A DNA stretch of 64,000 nucleotides from Sycon ciliatum. Its lineage: Eukaryota; Porifera; Calcarea; Leucosolenida; Sycettidae. Shown piece after piece: positions 30,215 through 40,260 of the stretch; the stretch's first letter is position 1; each line of letters begins with the position of its first letter. A program made the translations under genes and the position numbers. Where the stretch lies: positions 1,084,855-1,148,854 of the forward strand of contig NC_088643.1 in NCBI RefSeq assembly GCF_964019385.1. The letters are read 5' to 3'. The notes beneath the pieces were generated by a model that worked only from the letters and a program-made list of their open reading frames with translations, did no database searches and was not told where the DNA came from.

Positions 30215-33136
30215 CTCATCGACACCTCTGGCGCACCTCCTGTACGCATAGCACCGCGTCGTCTACCAATCCACCAGCAACAAGAGGTCAGGGAGCACAT
30301 TGATAAGCTGCGTGATCATCACATTATCCGTCCGTCGAACAGTCCCTGGTCTGCACCTATTGTCGTTGTCCGGAAGCCTGACAACTCCATTCGCCTATGT
30401 GTGGACTACGGTCAGCTTAACAAGATCACGGTAAAAGACGCCTTTCCAATGCCGCGTATTGATGATGCCATTGACGCCATGAGTGGTGCCCGCTACTTCA
30501 CAACTATTGACCTCGCTTCTGGCTACTGGCAAGTCGGCATGGATAAAGATGCCCGGCGTAAGTCTGCCTTCGTCACTCCATTTGGCTTCTATGAGTGGAC
30601 CTGCATGCCTTTCGGCTTATGCAATGCACCTGCTACGTTTCAGCGCCTGATGAATGCTGTTCTGGGAGATCTTATTCCATCCACGTGTCTTGTATATCTG
30701 GATGATATCATTGTCTTCTCCAGGACGTTCAAGGAACACCTCCAACGGTTACGTTCTGTCCTCGACCGTCTCCGTGAGGCCCGCCTCAAAGTGAAGCCGT
30801 CTAAATGCTCTCTAGTCAACTCATCTGTTGGATATCTTGGTCATGTGTTCTCTGCTGATGGTGTTCGCCCTGATCTCGCCAAAATTAAGGCTGTTTCCAC
30901 CTGGAAGCAACCTACGTCCATCACGGGTGTGCGCCAGTTCCTCGGCTTTGCATCATACTACAGGAGATTCATCCATGACTTTGCTAAGATTGCGACACCT
31001 CTGCATGCGCTAACAAGGAAGCACTCAACATTCGCCTGGCCACCCGAGGCACAGAATGCCTTCGATCAGCTCCGCCAACACCTCAGCTCAGCACCCGTCC
31101 TTGCCTATCCTGATGCCAATAAGTCCTTCATTCTGGATACAGATGCTAGTGATCATGCCATTGGTGCGGTCCTTTCACAAATCGGCTCCGATGGTGCAGA
31201 ACATCCCATCGCCTATGCAAGTAAGACACTGTCCTCTGGTCAACGTAATTACACAACGACAAAGCGTGAGTTACTGGCTGTTATTGAATTCACTCACTAT
31301 TTCCGTCACTACTTGCTCGGCGCCACATTCCTACTCCGCACTGATCACAAAGCCCTCCTTTGGCTATCTTCATTCAAGAATCCGGATGGCATTGTTGCAC
31401 GCTGGATAGAACGGTTATCAGCGTTTGACTATGAAACTCGGCATCGCCCTGGCTCTCAGCATGTCAACGCCGATAGTTTGTCAAGATTGTGTGGACATGT
31501 GTGTTCTTCCCCTGCTGCCAAGAGTATGTGTCTGCCGCCTGCTGCATCTGCTGCTGTGAGTTCATGCGGTGTCTCTCTGTCCACAGGCGAGCTCGACCAA
31601 TGCACTCGTGAGCCTGCTCCGTCAGCGTCCTGGCTACCGTCTACCTCCCTCCGCACTAGCCAAGCTGTGGATCCCTCGATTTCTCTAGTGATGAAGTGGG
31701 TGAGGTCACAGCAACGACCACCTAAGGGATCAGATGAGTTAGCTGCTGTTCATCCTGATGTGCACCGACTCTGGACGCAGTTCAATCGTCTCATTGTCCA
31801 AGATGGTGTTCTCTACCGAAGGTATGAGTCGACTGATGATCTGTCCTCGTATCTTCAATTGGTCCTGCCTGCGTCACAACGTCCTACTGTTGTCAGATCG
31901 CTGCATGCCGGTATTGGATCGGGTCATCTTGGCGTCAACCGCACCATCGACAAGGCCCGTACACGGTTCTACTGGCCCCACATGGCTGATGACATCGAAC
32001 AGTGTGTTAGAACCTGCCCGGAGTGCCAAAAACGGAAAGCACCTCAGCCCAAACCGAAAGCACCTCTGCAATCGCAAACATCATCCTATCCAAGCCAGCG
32101 TGTCGCCATGGACATCATGGGCCCCCTTCCTATCACTGATCGAGGAAATCGGTACGTATTAGTCATAATGGATTACTTCTCCAAGTGGGTTGAGATTTTC
32201 CCCATGCCCAACATGCTCGCCTCTACTGTCGCTGGTTTGTTCTTCAATGGTTGGATCTGTCGCTATGGTGCACCCGCTGCCTTGCACACTGATCAAGGTT
32301 CCCAGTTTGAGAGTCGCTTGTTTCAAAGCCTATGCACTATGCTTGATATCACCAAGATCAGAACCACACCCTACCACCCACAAAGTGATGGCATGGTTGA
32401 AAGATTCAACCGGACACTAGAAGCTATGATTGCAACATCCATCTCTGATCACCGAGACTGGGACTTGCATCTCCAACCCACGGCGCTAGCATACCGCACT
32501 AGTGTACATGCATCGACTGGCTATTCTCCATTCCGCCTCCAGTTTGGTTATGATCCGGTTCTGCCTCTCGATGTGATGTATGGTTTACCCCGTAACTCAC
32601 CACCACCATCTTACCCTGAATTCGTCTCTTCTATTCGTACTTCAACTGAGGCTGCCTTTGAGCGTGCCCGCCAGCACGGCCTTAAATCACACCAGCACCA
32701 GAAGAAGGGTTACGATGGTACATCTCGCCCGCCACCGAAGTTCACGAAGGATCAGCTTGTTCTCCTACATTCACCAGTGGTCCCTCAGAATGAGTCCCCC
32801 AAGTTTCACCGATTCTGGACAGGACCATATGTCATCCAGAAGGTGATCGATGATGTCACAGTCCGCATTCGTTCATTGTCGGATCGCCAGAGGCTTTCAA
32901 TTGTTCACGTAAATCGCCTGAAGCCATATCATCAAGTAACCGACGTAGATTTACGTCCTGCAACACCACCGACATACGATCCCGAGATACACACCACCCC
33001 GGCACATACACCACTACCGCAACTCCCAACCCCCGCTCCGCCTCCTCCTCAACTCCAACCCCCCGCTCCGCCTCCTCCTGCACTTCCGTACAATCTCCGG
33101 CCCAGACAGAACATTCACCCACCTGCCTACTTTTGA
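30215..33136 (+). CDS. pol: Gypsy Pol, 3' part: RT, RNase H, integrase
   Basis: Continues the pol frame on the far side of the palindromic insertion; the first Met is at 30401 but the frame is open from 30215. RT has FTTIDLASGYWQV, GLCNAPATFQRLM and the YLDD catalytic box at ~30690. RNase H has TDASDHAIGAVLSQ. Integrase has an HHCC zinc domain (HLGVNRT...CPECQKRK) and a DDE core (MDIMGPL, LHTDQGSQFES, DGMVERFNRTLE). A GPY/F-type module (WTGPYVI) follows, then a Pro-rich tail, with no chromodomain. The frame is intact; the element is inactivated only by the insertion. Confidence 0.95.
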   Translation, partial: LIDTSGAPPVRIAPRRLPIHQQQEVREHIDKLRDHHIIRPSNSPWSAPIVVVRKPDNSIRLCVDYGQLNKITVKDAFPMPRIDDAIDAMSGARYFTTIDLASGYWQVGMDKDARRKSAFVTPFGFYEWTCMPFGLCNAPATFQRLMNAVLGDLIPSTCLVYLDDIIVFSRTFKEHLQRLRSVLDRLREARLKVKPSKCSLVNSSVGYLGHVFSADGVRPDLAKIKAVSTWKQPTSITGVRQFLGFASYYRRFIHDFAKIATPLHALTRKHSTFAWPPEAQNAFDQLRQHLSSAPVLAYPDANKSFILDTDASDHAIGAVLSQIGSDGAEHPIAYASKTLSSGQRNYTTTKRELLAVIEFTHYFRHYLLGATFLLRTDHKALLWLSSFKNPDGIVARWIERLSAFDYETRHRPGSQHVNADSLSRLCGHVCSSPAAKSMCLPPAASAAVSSCGVSLSTGELDQCTREPAPSASWLPSTSLRTSQAVDPSISLVMKWVRSQQRPPKGSDELAAVHPDVHRLWTQFNRLIVQDGVLYRRYESTDDLSSYLQLVLPASQRPTVVRSLHAGIGSGHLGVNRTIDKARTRFYWPHMADDIEQCVRTCPECQKRKAPQPKPKAPLQSQTSSYPSQRVAMDIMGPLPITDRGNRYVLVIMDYFSKWVEIFPMPNMLASTVAGLFFNGWICRYGAPAALHTDQGSQFESRLFQSLCTMLDITKIRTTPYHPQSDGMVERFNRTLEAMIATSISDHRDWDLHLQPTALAYRTSVHASTGYSPFRLQFGYDPVLPLDVMYGLPRNSPPPSYPEFVSSIRTSTEAAFERARQHGLKSHQHQKKGYDGTSRPPPKFTKDQLVLLHSPVVPQNESPKFHRFWTGPYVIQKVIDDVTVRIRSLSDRQRLSIVHVNRLKPYHQVTDVDLRPATPPTYDPEIHTTPAHTPLPQLPTPAPPPPQLQPPAPPPPALPYNLRPRQNIHPPAYF

Positions 33137-33160
33137 AAATCACGAGGGCGTGATTATCTG

Positions 33161-33173
33161 TAGGAAGGGAGGG
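33161..33173 (+). other. Gypsy polypurine tract
   Basis: TAGGAAGGGAGGG directly before the 3' LTR, the usual primer for plus-strand DNA synthesis. Confidence 0.85.
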
Positions 33174-33524
33174 TGTAGTATCCCTGCCTGGCTGATACGG
33201 AAGTAATACGGAAGTAATACGGAAGCAATACGGAGCGACCTTATGTATATTAATTTTAGTGTATCTTCGCATATAAGCGTACGGCGTTTGCTGCATAAAA
33301 GCAGCTGCGCTTTTTCTGTTTTAATTAGATTAGATTAGATTGGATAGCAATGAAAGCTAACTCGAAGAATAAGGATTCAGCCTCTAGGTGAGCACCGGAG
33401 AGAAAGTTATTTATTTTGCCGCTTCTCCTTTCACTAACGATTATATCTCAGGTGTGTACCTGAAAGTAGAATAAAAGTAATTATTGTTGATTTCACCGCG
33501 CCTACCACTCGGCTACCCATTACA
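33174..33524 (+). repeat. Gypsy 3' LTR
   Basis: 351 bp, TG...CA, near-identical to the 5' LTR. Followed by AAAG, the target-site duplication, and then by the remainder of the ~600-bp repeat into which the element inserted. Confidence 0.95.
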
Positions 33525-33590
33525 AAAGCAAGATCCAAGGACGCAAAGCAACATTCCACACAACTTGCGTGGCTGAAAAGATGCGATGAT

Positions 33591-34080
33591 CTAACCTTAT
33601 TCATAGCCTTGCTTAACACATGTACTGTAGATTTTCTACTCGGAGATAAAAGTATGCATTTTGCTGCCTCCCGCCTTGCTACTGATTTTTCACAGCTGTA
33701 GAAGCTGGGGTTTCTGCCATCATGATCTGCTTAGTTCATTCTCTATCATCAACCAGAAGAAGTCACTGTTGAATTCTGGAGAAAAGCGTTTCTGTCAAAA
33801 CGAATCGGTGTTCACTGGTTGTAGATTGGTTGTGTTTCTATCAATAATTATACAGTAAAATTTAATCAGTCGGCGTGGAGAAAGCAATTTTAGGAGTGCA
33901 ATAAAGAGTACAATAGATGCAGACATGGCCAGACAACAAGTTTATGGAATTTTAAAGGATTTTTATGTTATTCAAAATCGATTTTCGTGTGCCGCTCATC
34001 AGTGAATAGTATCGGAACTGAGAGTACTATGTACAAAAAGAACCTTTTTTGAAAAAGAACCTTTTATGTTCACACGTTTA
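33591..34080. other. No gene seen
   Basis: AT-rich sequence, presumably intron or 5' flank of the second CBP/p300-like locus. Short duplicated phrase agaacctttt at ~34038 and ~34058. Confidence 0.4.
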
Positions 34081-34257
34081 ATTATACTTGAATTGTTTGC
34101 AGGCAACCTGCCTACACACAAGAGAGCACTGCATTTCACACAAATCCATTGGTACCGTTACAACGTTTCGGTCTTTATGACCATCATCATCCTGAGAGCA
34201 CTGCTGCAGTGCTCTCTTGAGTGTAGGCAGGTTGCCTGCAAACAATTCAAGTATAAT
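34081..34257. repeat. Fold-back (MITE-like) element
   Basis: Arms attatacttgaattgtttgc...agcactgca (34081-34133) and the near-perfect complement (34205-34257), one base longer by a small indel, around a ~70-nt loop. Sits ~75 bp upstream of a CBP/p300-like exon. Confidence 0.85.
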
Positions 34258-34333
34258 GAAGCTGCGTGAAGCGTCCTTCAACATTTTGAAACGTTTAATT
34301 ATGCTGGTATAAAATGTTCTTTTCTGTATACAG

Positions 34334-34450
34334 TTTCCTTATGTAGCAAAGTCTGTGTTTGCTTTTGTGAAAATTGATGGCAAGGACGTGTGCTTCTTTG
34401 GCATGATCGTGCATGAGTTTGATTCGGACTGTCCCGAGCCTAAAAAGGCG
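34334..34450 (+). pseudogene. CREBBP/EP300: CBP/p300-like exon (HAT N-terminal part), second locus
   Basis: 39 codons between a tatacag acceptor and a GTAAGA donor encode FPYVAKSVFAFVKIDGKDV then CFFGMIVHEFDSDCPEPKK, matching the CBP/p300 segment just before VYxSYLDSVHFF. The donor is one base too late to join the next exon (39419) in frame, and that exon is damaged, so I treat this locus as a pseudogene. It is the exon that would precede the one at 361 in the first locus. Confidence 0.82.
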
Positions 34451-34484
34451 GTAAGATCTATATCTATCTTGTGCTCCTGCTCTC

Positions 34485-34525
34485 TTTTTCTCTCCTTTTC
34501 TCTCTCTCCCTCCCCCGTCTCTCTT

Positions 34526-34617
<92 letters not shown>

Positions 34618-34625
34618 TCTTTCTC
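34485..34625. repeat. (CT)n microsatellite
   Basis: Regular tttctctctctc units. It and the tract at 38971-39303 are the two halves of one intron microsatellite region separated by the R2-like insertion and its target duplication. Confidence 0.9.
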
Positions 34626-34717
34626 TCATGCACCTGCTTTCAGGCGTAAAAACCCTGTTGTAGAGGTCTCAGTCCTCATTTGTTAGACTTACCTGTCTTT
34701 ATAAATGTAACTTACTC
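34626..34717 (+). repeat. 92-bp target-site duplication, left copy
   Basis: tcatgcacctgctttcaggc ... cttactc, present without a difference that I can see at 38879-38970. Brackets the R2-like element exactly. Confidence 0.9.
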
Positions 34718-34801
34718 CAGTTCCAAAAAATTACGCCTCGGCGTTTTCACAGGCTTTTGAGATTAGCTCTCTCCTGAGTCTTTTAAATTGCTTCAAGTTC
34801 A

Positions 34802-35050
34802 AATAGGAAAAATGCCACCCATGGGCTCCGAAAGGGGGAGGAGGATGAAGCCCTAGACTCTACGCACGCACCACACGAACACTCTGTGTCCCTGGACGAT
34901 TCTGCTGTGCCATATGACGATCCGTTGGGTTTGACCTCAAGCCAGCGGAAGCACTCCAGTACACGGCATGACACAGGTGAACATCATACATGTCCGAAAT
35001 GTTACACCACCATCAAACAAGAACATAACCTTGCACGACATATGCGGACT
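34802..35050 (+). pseudogene. R2-like element N-terminus in a shifted frame (first zinc finger)
   Basis: The frame reads an acidic segment and then CPKCYTTIKQEHNLARHM, a C-x2-C-x12-H finger whose last Cys appears only in the frame of the main ORF (NCKT at ~35056). A net frameshift near 35050-35058 therefore separates it from the 3.5-kb ORF. Real mutation or a base-calling error. Confidence 0.65.
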
Positions 35051-35052
35051 AA

Positions 35053-38000
35053 CAAAATTGCAAAACATTGGCTGCATCGCAGGCTGGAGCTGTGTCAGCA
35101 GTCTCTGCATCACCACCACACGAGACTCCAATGACTTTCGAGGCAAGTACACCAACCATTACACCATCAGACCGGGAAACAACATGTCCACACTGTTTGA
35201 GAAAACTCAAATGGAAACAAAACTTGCCACGACATCTACAGACCTGCCCGGTCTACAAATCACTTTCAACCACCTCAGCCAAAGCAGACGGCAGTAGCGG
35301 GGATGGTCGGACGACTTCCATGATTGATTCAATGCACTTCAGCCCATCTGTAGGTCAGACAATGACTCCTGGAGATGAATTGCGAACAATCCCGCACGAA
35401 TCCACTCCCTGTCATAATGAGTCTTTACTTCATGTCCTGAATCAACGGGACATGGACAAGGTAGAAGTCCGGCAGTCCCTACTGCTACCGTCAGCCAAAA
35501 ACACCAAGGCATGGCACACAATAAACGCTCAGTTGAAGATCCATCTTACTCAACATTTCCCAACCTCATACCTCAAAAACACTAACATCGAAGAGACTCT
35601 GGACAAACTAGAGAACTTTATTCACTGGTTTTTCGACCAGAAACCACCACCACCTCCACCAAAACACAAGAATGCAAATAAAAACCGTGCAGTGGAAAAA
35701 CTCCGGGCTCACAGGCGTGATTTAAAGCGCCAATTTCGTAAGATCAAAAACCCGGACGAAGTACCTGCAGCGCTCAGAAATGAGTATTTTTCAATTGGAA
35801 AACAAATCAAGCGTCTTTTGAAACAACAAAAGATGTACGACGATCGATCCCGGAACAAGAGGGACCAGGATGCCTTTCTCAAGGACCCATATGCCTTCGG
35901 AAAGAAATTGTTTCAACCAACCAACCATGTCAAACCCACTTTCTCTGACACTACCTGCTTTGAGTACTTCCAACACACATATGCAGACCAGGATCGTGCC
36001 ACTTCGTACGAATCCTGCCCCAGTGCAGGGAAGCCCCGGGATTGCACCCACCCAGTCGATGAGGGGACCCCTACATGGACTGAATTTCAGAATGTTTTGA
36101 AGAAGTGTCGCAACACCTCTGCACCGGGTCCTGACAAGATACCTTACATAGTTTGGAAGCTTTGTCCCTCCCTTCAATCCATTCTTTTCACCATCTTTGG
36201 GCGGGTTTGGGAGAGCAAGATCATTCCAAGGCAGTGGCAGGTAGCGTGTATCACACTCCTGACCAAGGGGGAGGTGTCTGATGATCCTTCGAAATTCCGA
36301 CCGATTGCTCTAGCAAACACGTCCGGGAAGATCTTTTTCACCTTAGTTGCAAAGCGCCTCTTGAAACATATGCTAGGCAATAAGTTCTTCGATGGTGACA
36401 ACCAGAAAGGATTTATGCCTGCAAAGGCTGGGTGCTTAGAGCATACATCACTTTGTTATGAGGCGATGCGTGATGCAAAGACGGCAAAACGCCAAATTTG
36501 CATTGCGTGGATAGATTTGAAGAATGCATTTGGTTCAGTGCGCCACAATCTGATACAGTATGCTCTAACCCACTACAGCCTTCCTTTGCAATTCAGGAAA
36601 TTAATTTTTTCCTACTACGACAGTCTTTGCGCTTTCGTCGTACAACCACACACTCCCACCTTTAATTACAACATTGGTGTTTTCCAGGGGTGCCCCTTGT
36701 CCCCGGTCCTTTTCAATATTTGTTTCCAGCTTCTGCTGGACTCACTTGCAGCCCCTGAATTAAGTTGCCTCTCCTATGATTTTAAATCTGCCCCTTTGCA
36801 AGTGTCCCAAACAGCTTTTGCTGATGACTTAGGCCTCTATAGCAAATCTAGTGCAGGTTGTCAAAAACTCATTGCGGTCACGGAGGACTTTCTCTCGTGG
36901 ACCCAATGTATGCAGGCGGCGCCGCACAAATGCAAAAGCAGTGCAGCAAAGCTTGTAGATGGCCGGTACAAACCTTACGATCCCTGCCTGACGATGTCAG
37001 GGAGGAAGATCGCTTTCATTGACACTGCAGAGTTCAAGTTCCTGGGGCGAAGGCTGCATGCTGATTGCTCTGAGCAGACCCAGCGGGAAGACATCCGTCA
37101 ACTCGCTGTATCTCTCATGCAAAAAGTAGATGGCTCTTGGCTTCAAGACCACCACAAGCTATGGCTTTACCACCATCTTGTAGTGCCCAAGCTTTCTTGG
37201 TCTTTCCAGGTTCTTGAACTCACACAAGGTTTTGTACGTGAACTGCACTTTATGTGTTTACCATTTCTGAAGAAATGGTCAGGCCTACCTCGATGCGCAA
37301 ACTCTGCCATTCTTTTTATTGGCAGTCGCAAACGCTTTGGCTTACGCCTCCACTACCTTCCTACGGTGTGGAAAAAGTGCCAGTCCATCAAATGGCACAT
37401 TCTTCGATCGAGTGGGGACGCGCGCATGAGGGCGCTGTACACTCTGCGTCAGAGTAAGGATGCGAAGCTGACAAAGCGATATGCGGCGACAATAGAGCTG
37501 GAGTGTGCAGAGGCATCAGTAGGTTCAGGGACTCTCCGTCCACCGTCATCTTCAAGTCATCGTGCAGGGTTGGGTGCTCGTGCTCCGAAGCAGCATTCCA
37601 AACCCCCGAGGAAGGATCTCCTTCAAACGTTTGAGGAGATCAACGCGCAGGAGCAGATTTTGAGGCTGAAGACTCTTCAGGTGCAAGGCAAGTGGTTGGA
37701 GTGGACATCGGTGATGTGGCAGGACCTCTCGTGGAAATCCCTTTTGTATGGTGGTACTGGTAAGGATTTGAAATTTCTTCTCGCATCAACCCTCGACGTG
37801 CTACCTTCTCCGACGAACCTACGCCGTTGGGGAAACACCGTAGTGGATCCGTACTGTAGTTTGTGCCGTGCCTGGGCCTGTACTACGCGCCACGTGCTTG
37901 GCGCTTGTCGCGTAGCACTGGACCAGGGACGTTACACCTGGAGGCACGACAACGTACTCGGGGTCATCGTCAGGAACATGCGTGAGGAGATTCGAATCCG

Positions 38001-38559
38001 CACTGCTGCAAACACCGTACAAACCGAAAATTCAAATGAACTTGACTTCATCTCGTTTTGCAAGGCGGGAGAGAAGCCAGTTCGCGCTCAGCCCAGACGG
38101 AAGTTGGTTACGACTGATCTCCTGTCAGCGGCCTCAGACTGGAAACTTCTTGTCGACTCAGTTAATGCAAAGATTTCTTTCCCTAGCTGTGTTGCACTTA
38201 CCACCCTAAGACCAGATATAGTTCTGTACTCTACGAGTCGTAGGATTGTATTCTGGATGGAGTTGACAGTTTGTGCTGAGGACAGATTCAGTGTCAGTAA
38301 CTCGCGGAAGGACAGGCGGTATGCGGATCTGGCCGATCAATGCCGAGCAAACGGGTGGCAGGTCGTTTCTTTTTCGGTTGAGGTAGGTGTGCGTGGTTTC
38401 ATCCCGGACTCTCTTCGGAGGGCTCTGCAAGCGCTTGGGTTTTCTAATCGAAGAATAAAATTTATTTGTAATTTGTGCAGTAAGACGTCTCTGCGAAGCA
38501 GCTACATCATCTGGTTGCGACGTCAACAAAAACACTGGTCGGAAGATCCACTTTTCTGA
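35053..38559 (+). CDS. R2-like ORF: zinc finger, reverse transcriptase, CCHC, restriction-like endonuclease
   Basis: About 1168 codons with no ATG near the start; the true start probably lies in the shifted upstream frame. Visible in order: C2HC finger CPHCLRKLKWKQ...HLQTC (~35185-35250); Lys/Arg-rich linker; RT with CIAWIDLKNAFGSVRHNLI (motif A), GVFQGCPLSPVLFN (motif B) and FADDLGLYS (catalytic FADD, ~36815); CSLCRAWACTTRHVLGAC (C-x2-C-x7-H-x4-C, ~37855); and the endonuclease signature RPDIVLY...FWMELTV (PD-(D/E)xK type, ~38210-38265). Known mechanism: target-primed reverse transcription from a nick made by the endonuclease. The main frame has no internal stop. Confidence 0.92.
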   Translation, partial: QNCKTLAASQAGAVSAVSASPPHETPMTFEASTPTITPSDRETTCPHCLRKLKWKQNLPRHLQTCPVYKSLSTTSAKADGSSGDGRTTSMIDSMHFSPSVGQTMTPGDELRTIPHESTPCHNESLLHVLNQRDMDKVEVRQSLLLPSAKNTKAWHTINAQLKIHLTQHFPTSYLKNTNIEETLDKLENFIHWFFDQKPPPPPPKHKNANKNRAVEKLRAHRRDLKRQFRKIKNPDEVPAALRNEYFSIGKQIKRLLKQQKMYDDRSRNKRDQDAFLKDPYAFGKKLFQPTNHVKPTFSDTTCFEYFQHTYADQDRATSYESCPSAGKPRDCTHPVDEGTPTWTEFQNVLKKCRNTSAPGPDKIPYIVWKLCPSLQSILFTIFGRVWESKIIPRQWQVACITLLTKGEVSDDPSKFRPIALANTSGKIFFTLVAKRLLKHMLGNKFFDGDNQKGFMPAKAGCLEHTSLCYEAMRDAKTAKRQICIAWIDLKNAFGSVRHNLIQYALTHYSLPLQFRKLIFSYYDSLCAFVVQPHTPTFNYNIGVFQGCPLSPVLFNICFQLLLDSLAAPELSCLSYDFKSAPLQVSQTAFADDLGLYSKSSAGCQKLIAVTEDFLSWTQCMQAAPHKCKSSAAKLVDGRYKPYDPCLTMSGRKIAFIDTAEFKFLGRRLHADCSEQTQREDIRQLAVSLMQKVDGSWLQDHHKLWLYHHLVVPKLSWSFQVLELTQGFVRELHFMCLPFLKKWSGLPRCANSAILFIGSRKRFGLRLHYLPTVWKKCQSIKWHILRSSGDARMRALYTLRQSKDAKLTKRYAATIELECAEASVGSGTLRPPSSSSHRAGLGARAPKQHSKPPRKDLLQTFEEINAQEQILRLKTLQVQGKWLEWTSVMWQDLSWKSLLYGGTGKDLKFLLASTLDVLPSPTNLRRWGNTVVDPYCSLCRAWACTTRHVLGACRVALDQGRYTWRHDNVLGVIVRNMREEIRIRTAANTVQTENSNELDFISFCKAGEKPVRAQPRRKLVTTDLLSAASDWKLLVDSVNAKISFPSCVALTTLRPDIVLYSTSRRIVFWMELTVCAEDRFSVSNSRKDRRYADLADQCRANGWQVVSFSVEVGVRGFIPDSLRRALQALGFSNRRIKFICNLCSKTSLRSSYIIWLRRQQKHWSEDPLF

Positions 38560-38878
38560 GGTACTGTATGTGGGGCTCCGTTTATTGAGGTGCGTTGAAA
38601 TTTATTCTCTTTATCTTATTATTTCTTTTCTATAATTTCCCCATATGAGTTCCTATCAGTTGCTGTGAACACCTTGAGTGGAGAGCGCTTGCTCGAGCGT
38701 TGAACCGGGTTCTTAATCCACCATACCCAGTTCGCAAGGCCGGGCGGGGTTGTGAGCAGGCTTTCATTTCATCTTTTCTTATTATTTCTTATTATTTCTG
38801 CTTTTCATCTCATTACAAAAATTCTGCGCTTTTTCTCCATCTGCGCATAAAATCTGGACTGACAACCTGCTTGTTAAA

Positions 38879-38970
38879 TCATGCACCTGCTTTCAGGCGT
38901 AAAAACCCTGTTGTAGAGGTCTCAGTCCTCATTTGTTAGACTTACCTGTCTTTATAAATGTAACTTACTC
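38879..38970 (+). repeat. 92-bp target-site duplication, right copy
   Basis: Second copy of 34626-34717, followed directly by the CT tract that continues the original intron. Confidence 0.9.
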
Positions 38971-39303
38971 TCTTTCTCTCTCTCTTTCTCTCTCTCGCTC
39001 TCTCTCTTTCTCTCTCTCTCGCTCTCTCTCTCGCTCTCTCTCTCGCTCTCTCTCTCGCTCTCTCTCTCGCTCTCTCTCTCGCTCTCTCTCTCGCTCTCTC
39101 TCGCTCTCTCTTTCGCTCTCTCTCTCGCTCTCTCTCTCGCTCTCTCGCTCTCTCGCTCTCTCTCTCGCTCTCTCTCTCGCTCTCTCTCGCTCTCGCTCGC
39201 TCTCGCTCTCGCTCTCGCTCTCGATCTATCTCTCTATCTATCTCTCTATCTATCTATCTATCTCTCTATCTATCTATCTCTCTCTGTCTCTCTCTCTCTC
39301 TCT
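38971..39303. repeat. CT/GCTC/TATC microsatellite
   Basis: ctctctctcg units grading into gctctc and tatctatc, then cgtctttgactttgtttagt as at 245. Confidence 0.95.
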
Positions 39304-39418
39304 CGTCTTTGACTTTGTTTAGTTTCCTGTACAAGTGCATGTACTACATGTAACACCGTTGACTGCTGAGTGAAATCTCTTCAAGACTTGCTCTGTTCTC
39401 TGCGTATTTCTATCGTAG

Positions 39419-39593
39419 GCGTGTATACCTTTCATATCTGGAAAGGGTGTCCATTTCTTCCGCTAAAGCAGTTGCGTACTCAAACGTATTATGAGCTGCT
39501 TATCGCCTATAAGGACTATAAAGCAAAGCGAGGCTTTGTCGCTGTTAACCTTTGGGCATGCCCTCCTGGGAAAAACGAAGACTATATTTTCAA
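39419..39593 (+). pseudogene. CREBBP/EP300: CBP/p300-like HAT exon, damaged, second locus
   Basis: Begins after tatcgtag like the exon at 361. One extra base within ggaaagggtgtcc shifts the frame in the SYLDSVHFF segment. The later part still reads [20 protein letters not shown] and [13 protein letters not shown], and is then truncated at 39593 by a deletion that joins it to intron sequence (caccggcc). Non-functional. Confidence 0.85.
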
Positions 39594-40260
39594 CACCGGC
39601 CAAAATTTGTTGATTTCCAGAGTAGCAAGATTAGCTATGTGCCACCGATACCTCATCCAAAGGGTATCCAACAACATGGGAGTACATACAGATTATCCCA
39701 GTGTAGCGTCAGTGATCTACGTATTGAATTTATGACAGTACGAGGTGATTTGTAAAAAATTTACATGGCATATTATTTTACAAATCGAGTAAAATATCAT
39801 TGTTGAGGGCGATTGCATTCTTCCCATGAAGTGTTTTTGTTAGTTCGACAGACAAGTGAGTTGCCATTATTATTGTAGGTTGTAAGCATCAGCAGCGTTT
39901 AGCGGAATTGTCTTCTTCCACGGCCTTGTGAGATATCAATCATGGATCGAAATTCGTGAATTTGTGGTCAATGAGGTAAAATATCCCTCAATGGATGCTT
40001 GAAGGACGTCCAAGAGCCAGCGAGCATATTCTACGGCAGGTCGAAACCCTAGGCGTGTCACCGATGCCAGCAATGAGTCTGTCACACCGTCAAAGTAGCA
40101 GGGCTGAAGAAGAGATTAGCCAAAATGGTGAAGGTCAGAAACTGCAATTTTGACAAAATGTGTCTCTCACTCAACTATCATGAAAGATGATTCAAATCCA
40201 AGTCCGAAGCTGCTGATGCTTATGGCATACAGGTAAATAATTACCTATTCAGTCGATCTA
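39594..40260 (+). repeat. CBP/p300-derived module M1 (3' part)
   Basis: Starts caccggccaaaatttgttga and continues through tatcccagtgtagcgtcagt, gtaaaatatcattgttgagg and atggatcgaaattcgtgaat to the PLE junction at cagtcgatcta. Matches parts of 42840-43505, 43940-44607, 47180-47850 and 48280-49370. The start (to ~39690) matches CBP/p300-like intron 1 at ~825-935. Confidence 0.85.

Larger units (their letters stand above)
12535..33524 (+). mobile_element. Ty3/gypsy LTR retrotransposon, split by the palindromic element
   Basis: Complete structure: 351-bp LTRs starting TG and ending CA, gag with a CCHC knuckle, and pol in the order protease, RT, RNase H, integrase (typical Ty3/gypsy), with a polypurine tract before the 3' LTR. 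A 4-bp direct repeat AAAG flanks it (12531-12534, 33525-33528). Without the 15.2-kb insertion the element would be about 5.8 kb. The two LTRs differ at about two positions that I noticed, so the insertion is young, and the palindromic insertion is younger still. Confidence 0.95.
34718..38878 (+). mobile_element. R2-like (restriction-like-endonuclease) non-LTR retrotransposon
   Basis: 4161 bp between two copies of a 92-bp direct repeat, with one long ORF, no LTRs and no poly(A) tail. N-terminal zinc fingers, a central RT and a C-terminal CCHC plus PD-(D/E)xK endonuclease place it among the RLE-type elements (R2, NeSL, R4, Hero and relatives). The target is a CBP/p300-like intron next to a CT tract, not rDNA. 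Confidence 0.9.

Noticed and set aside
34295..34663. Arg-Glu and Ser-Leu repeat proteins
   Set aside because: Translations of the CT microsatellite.
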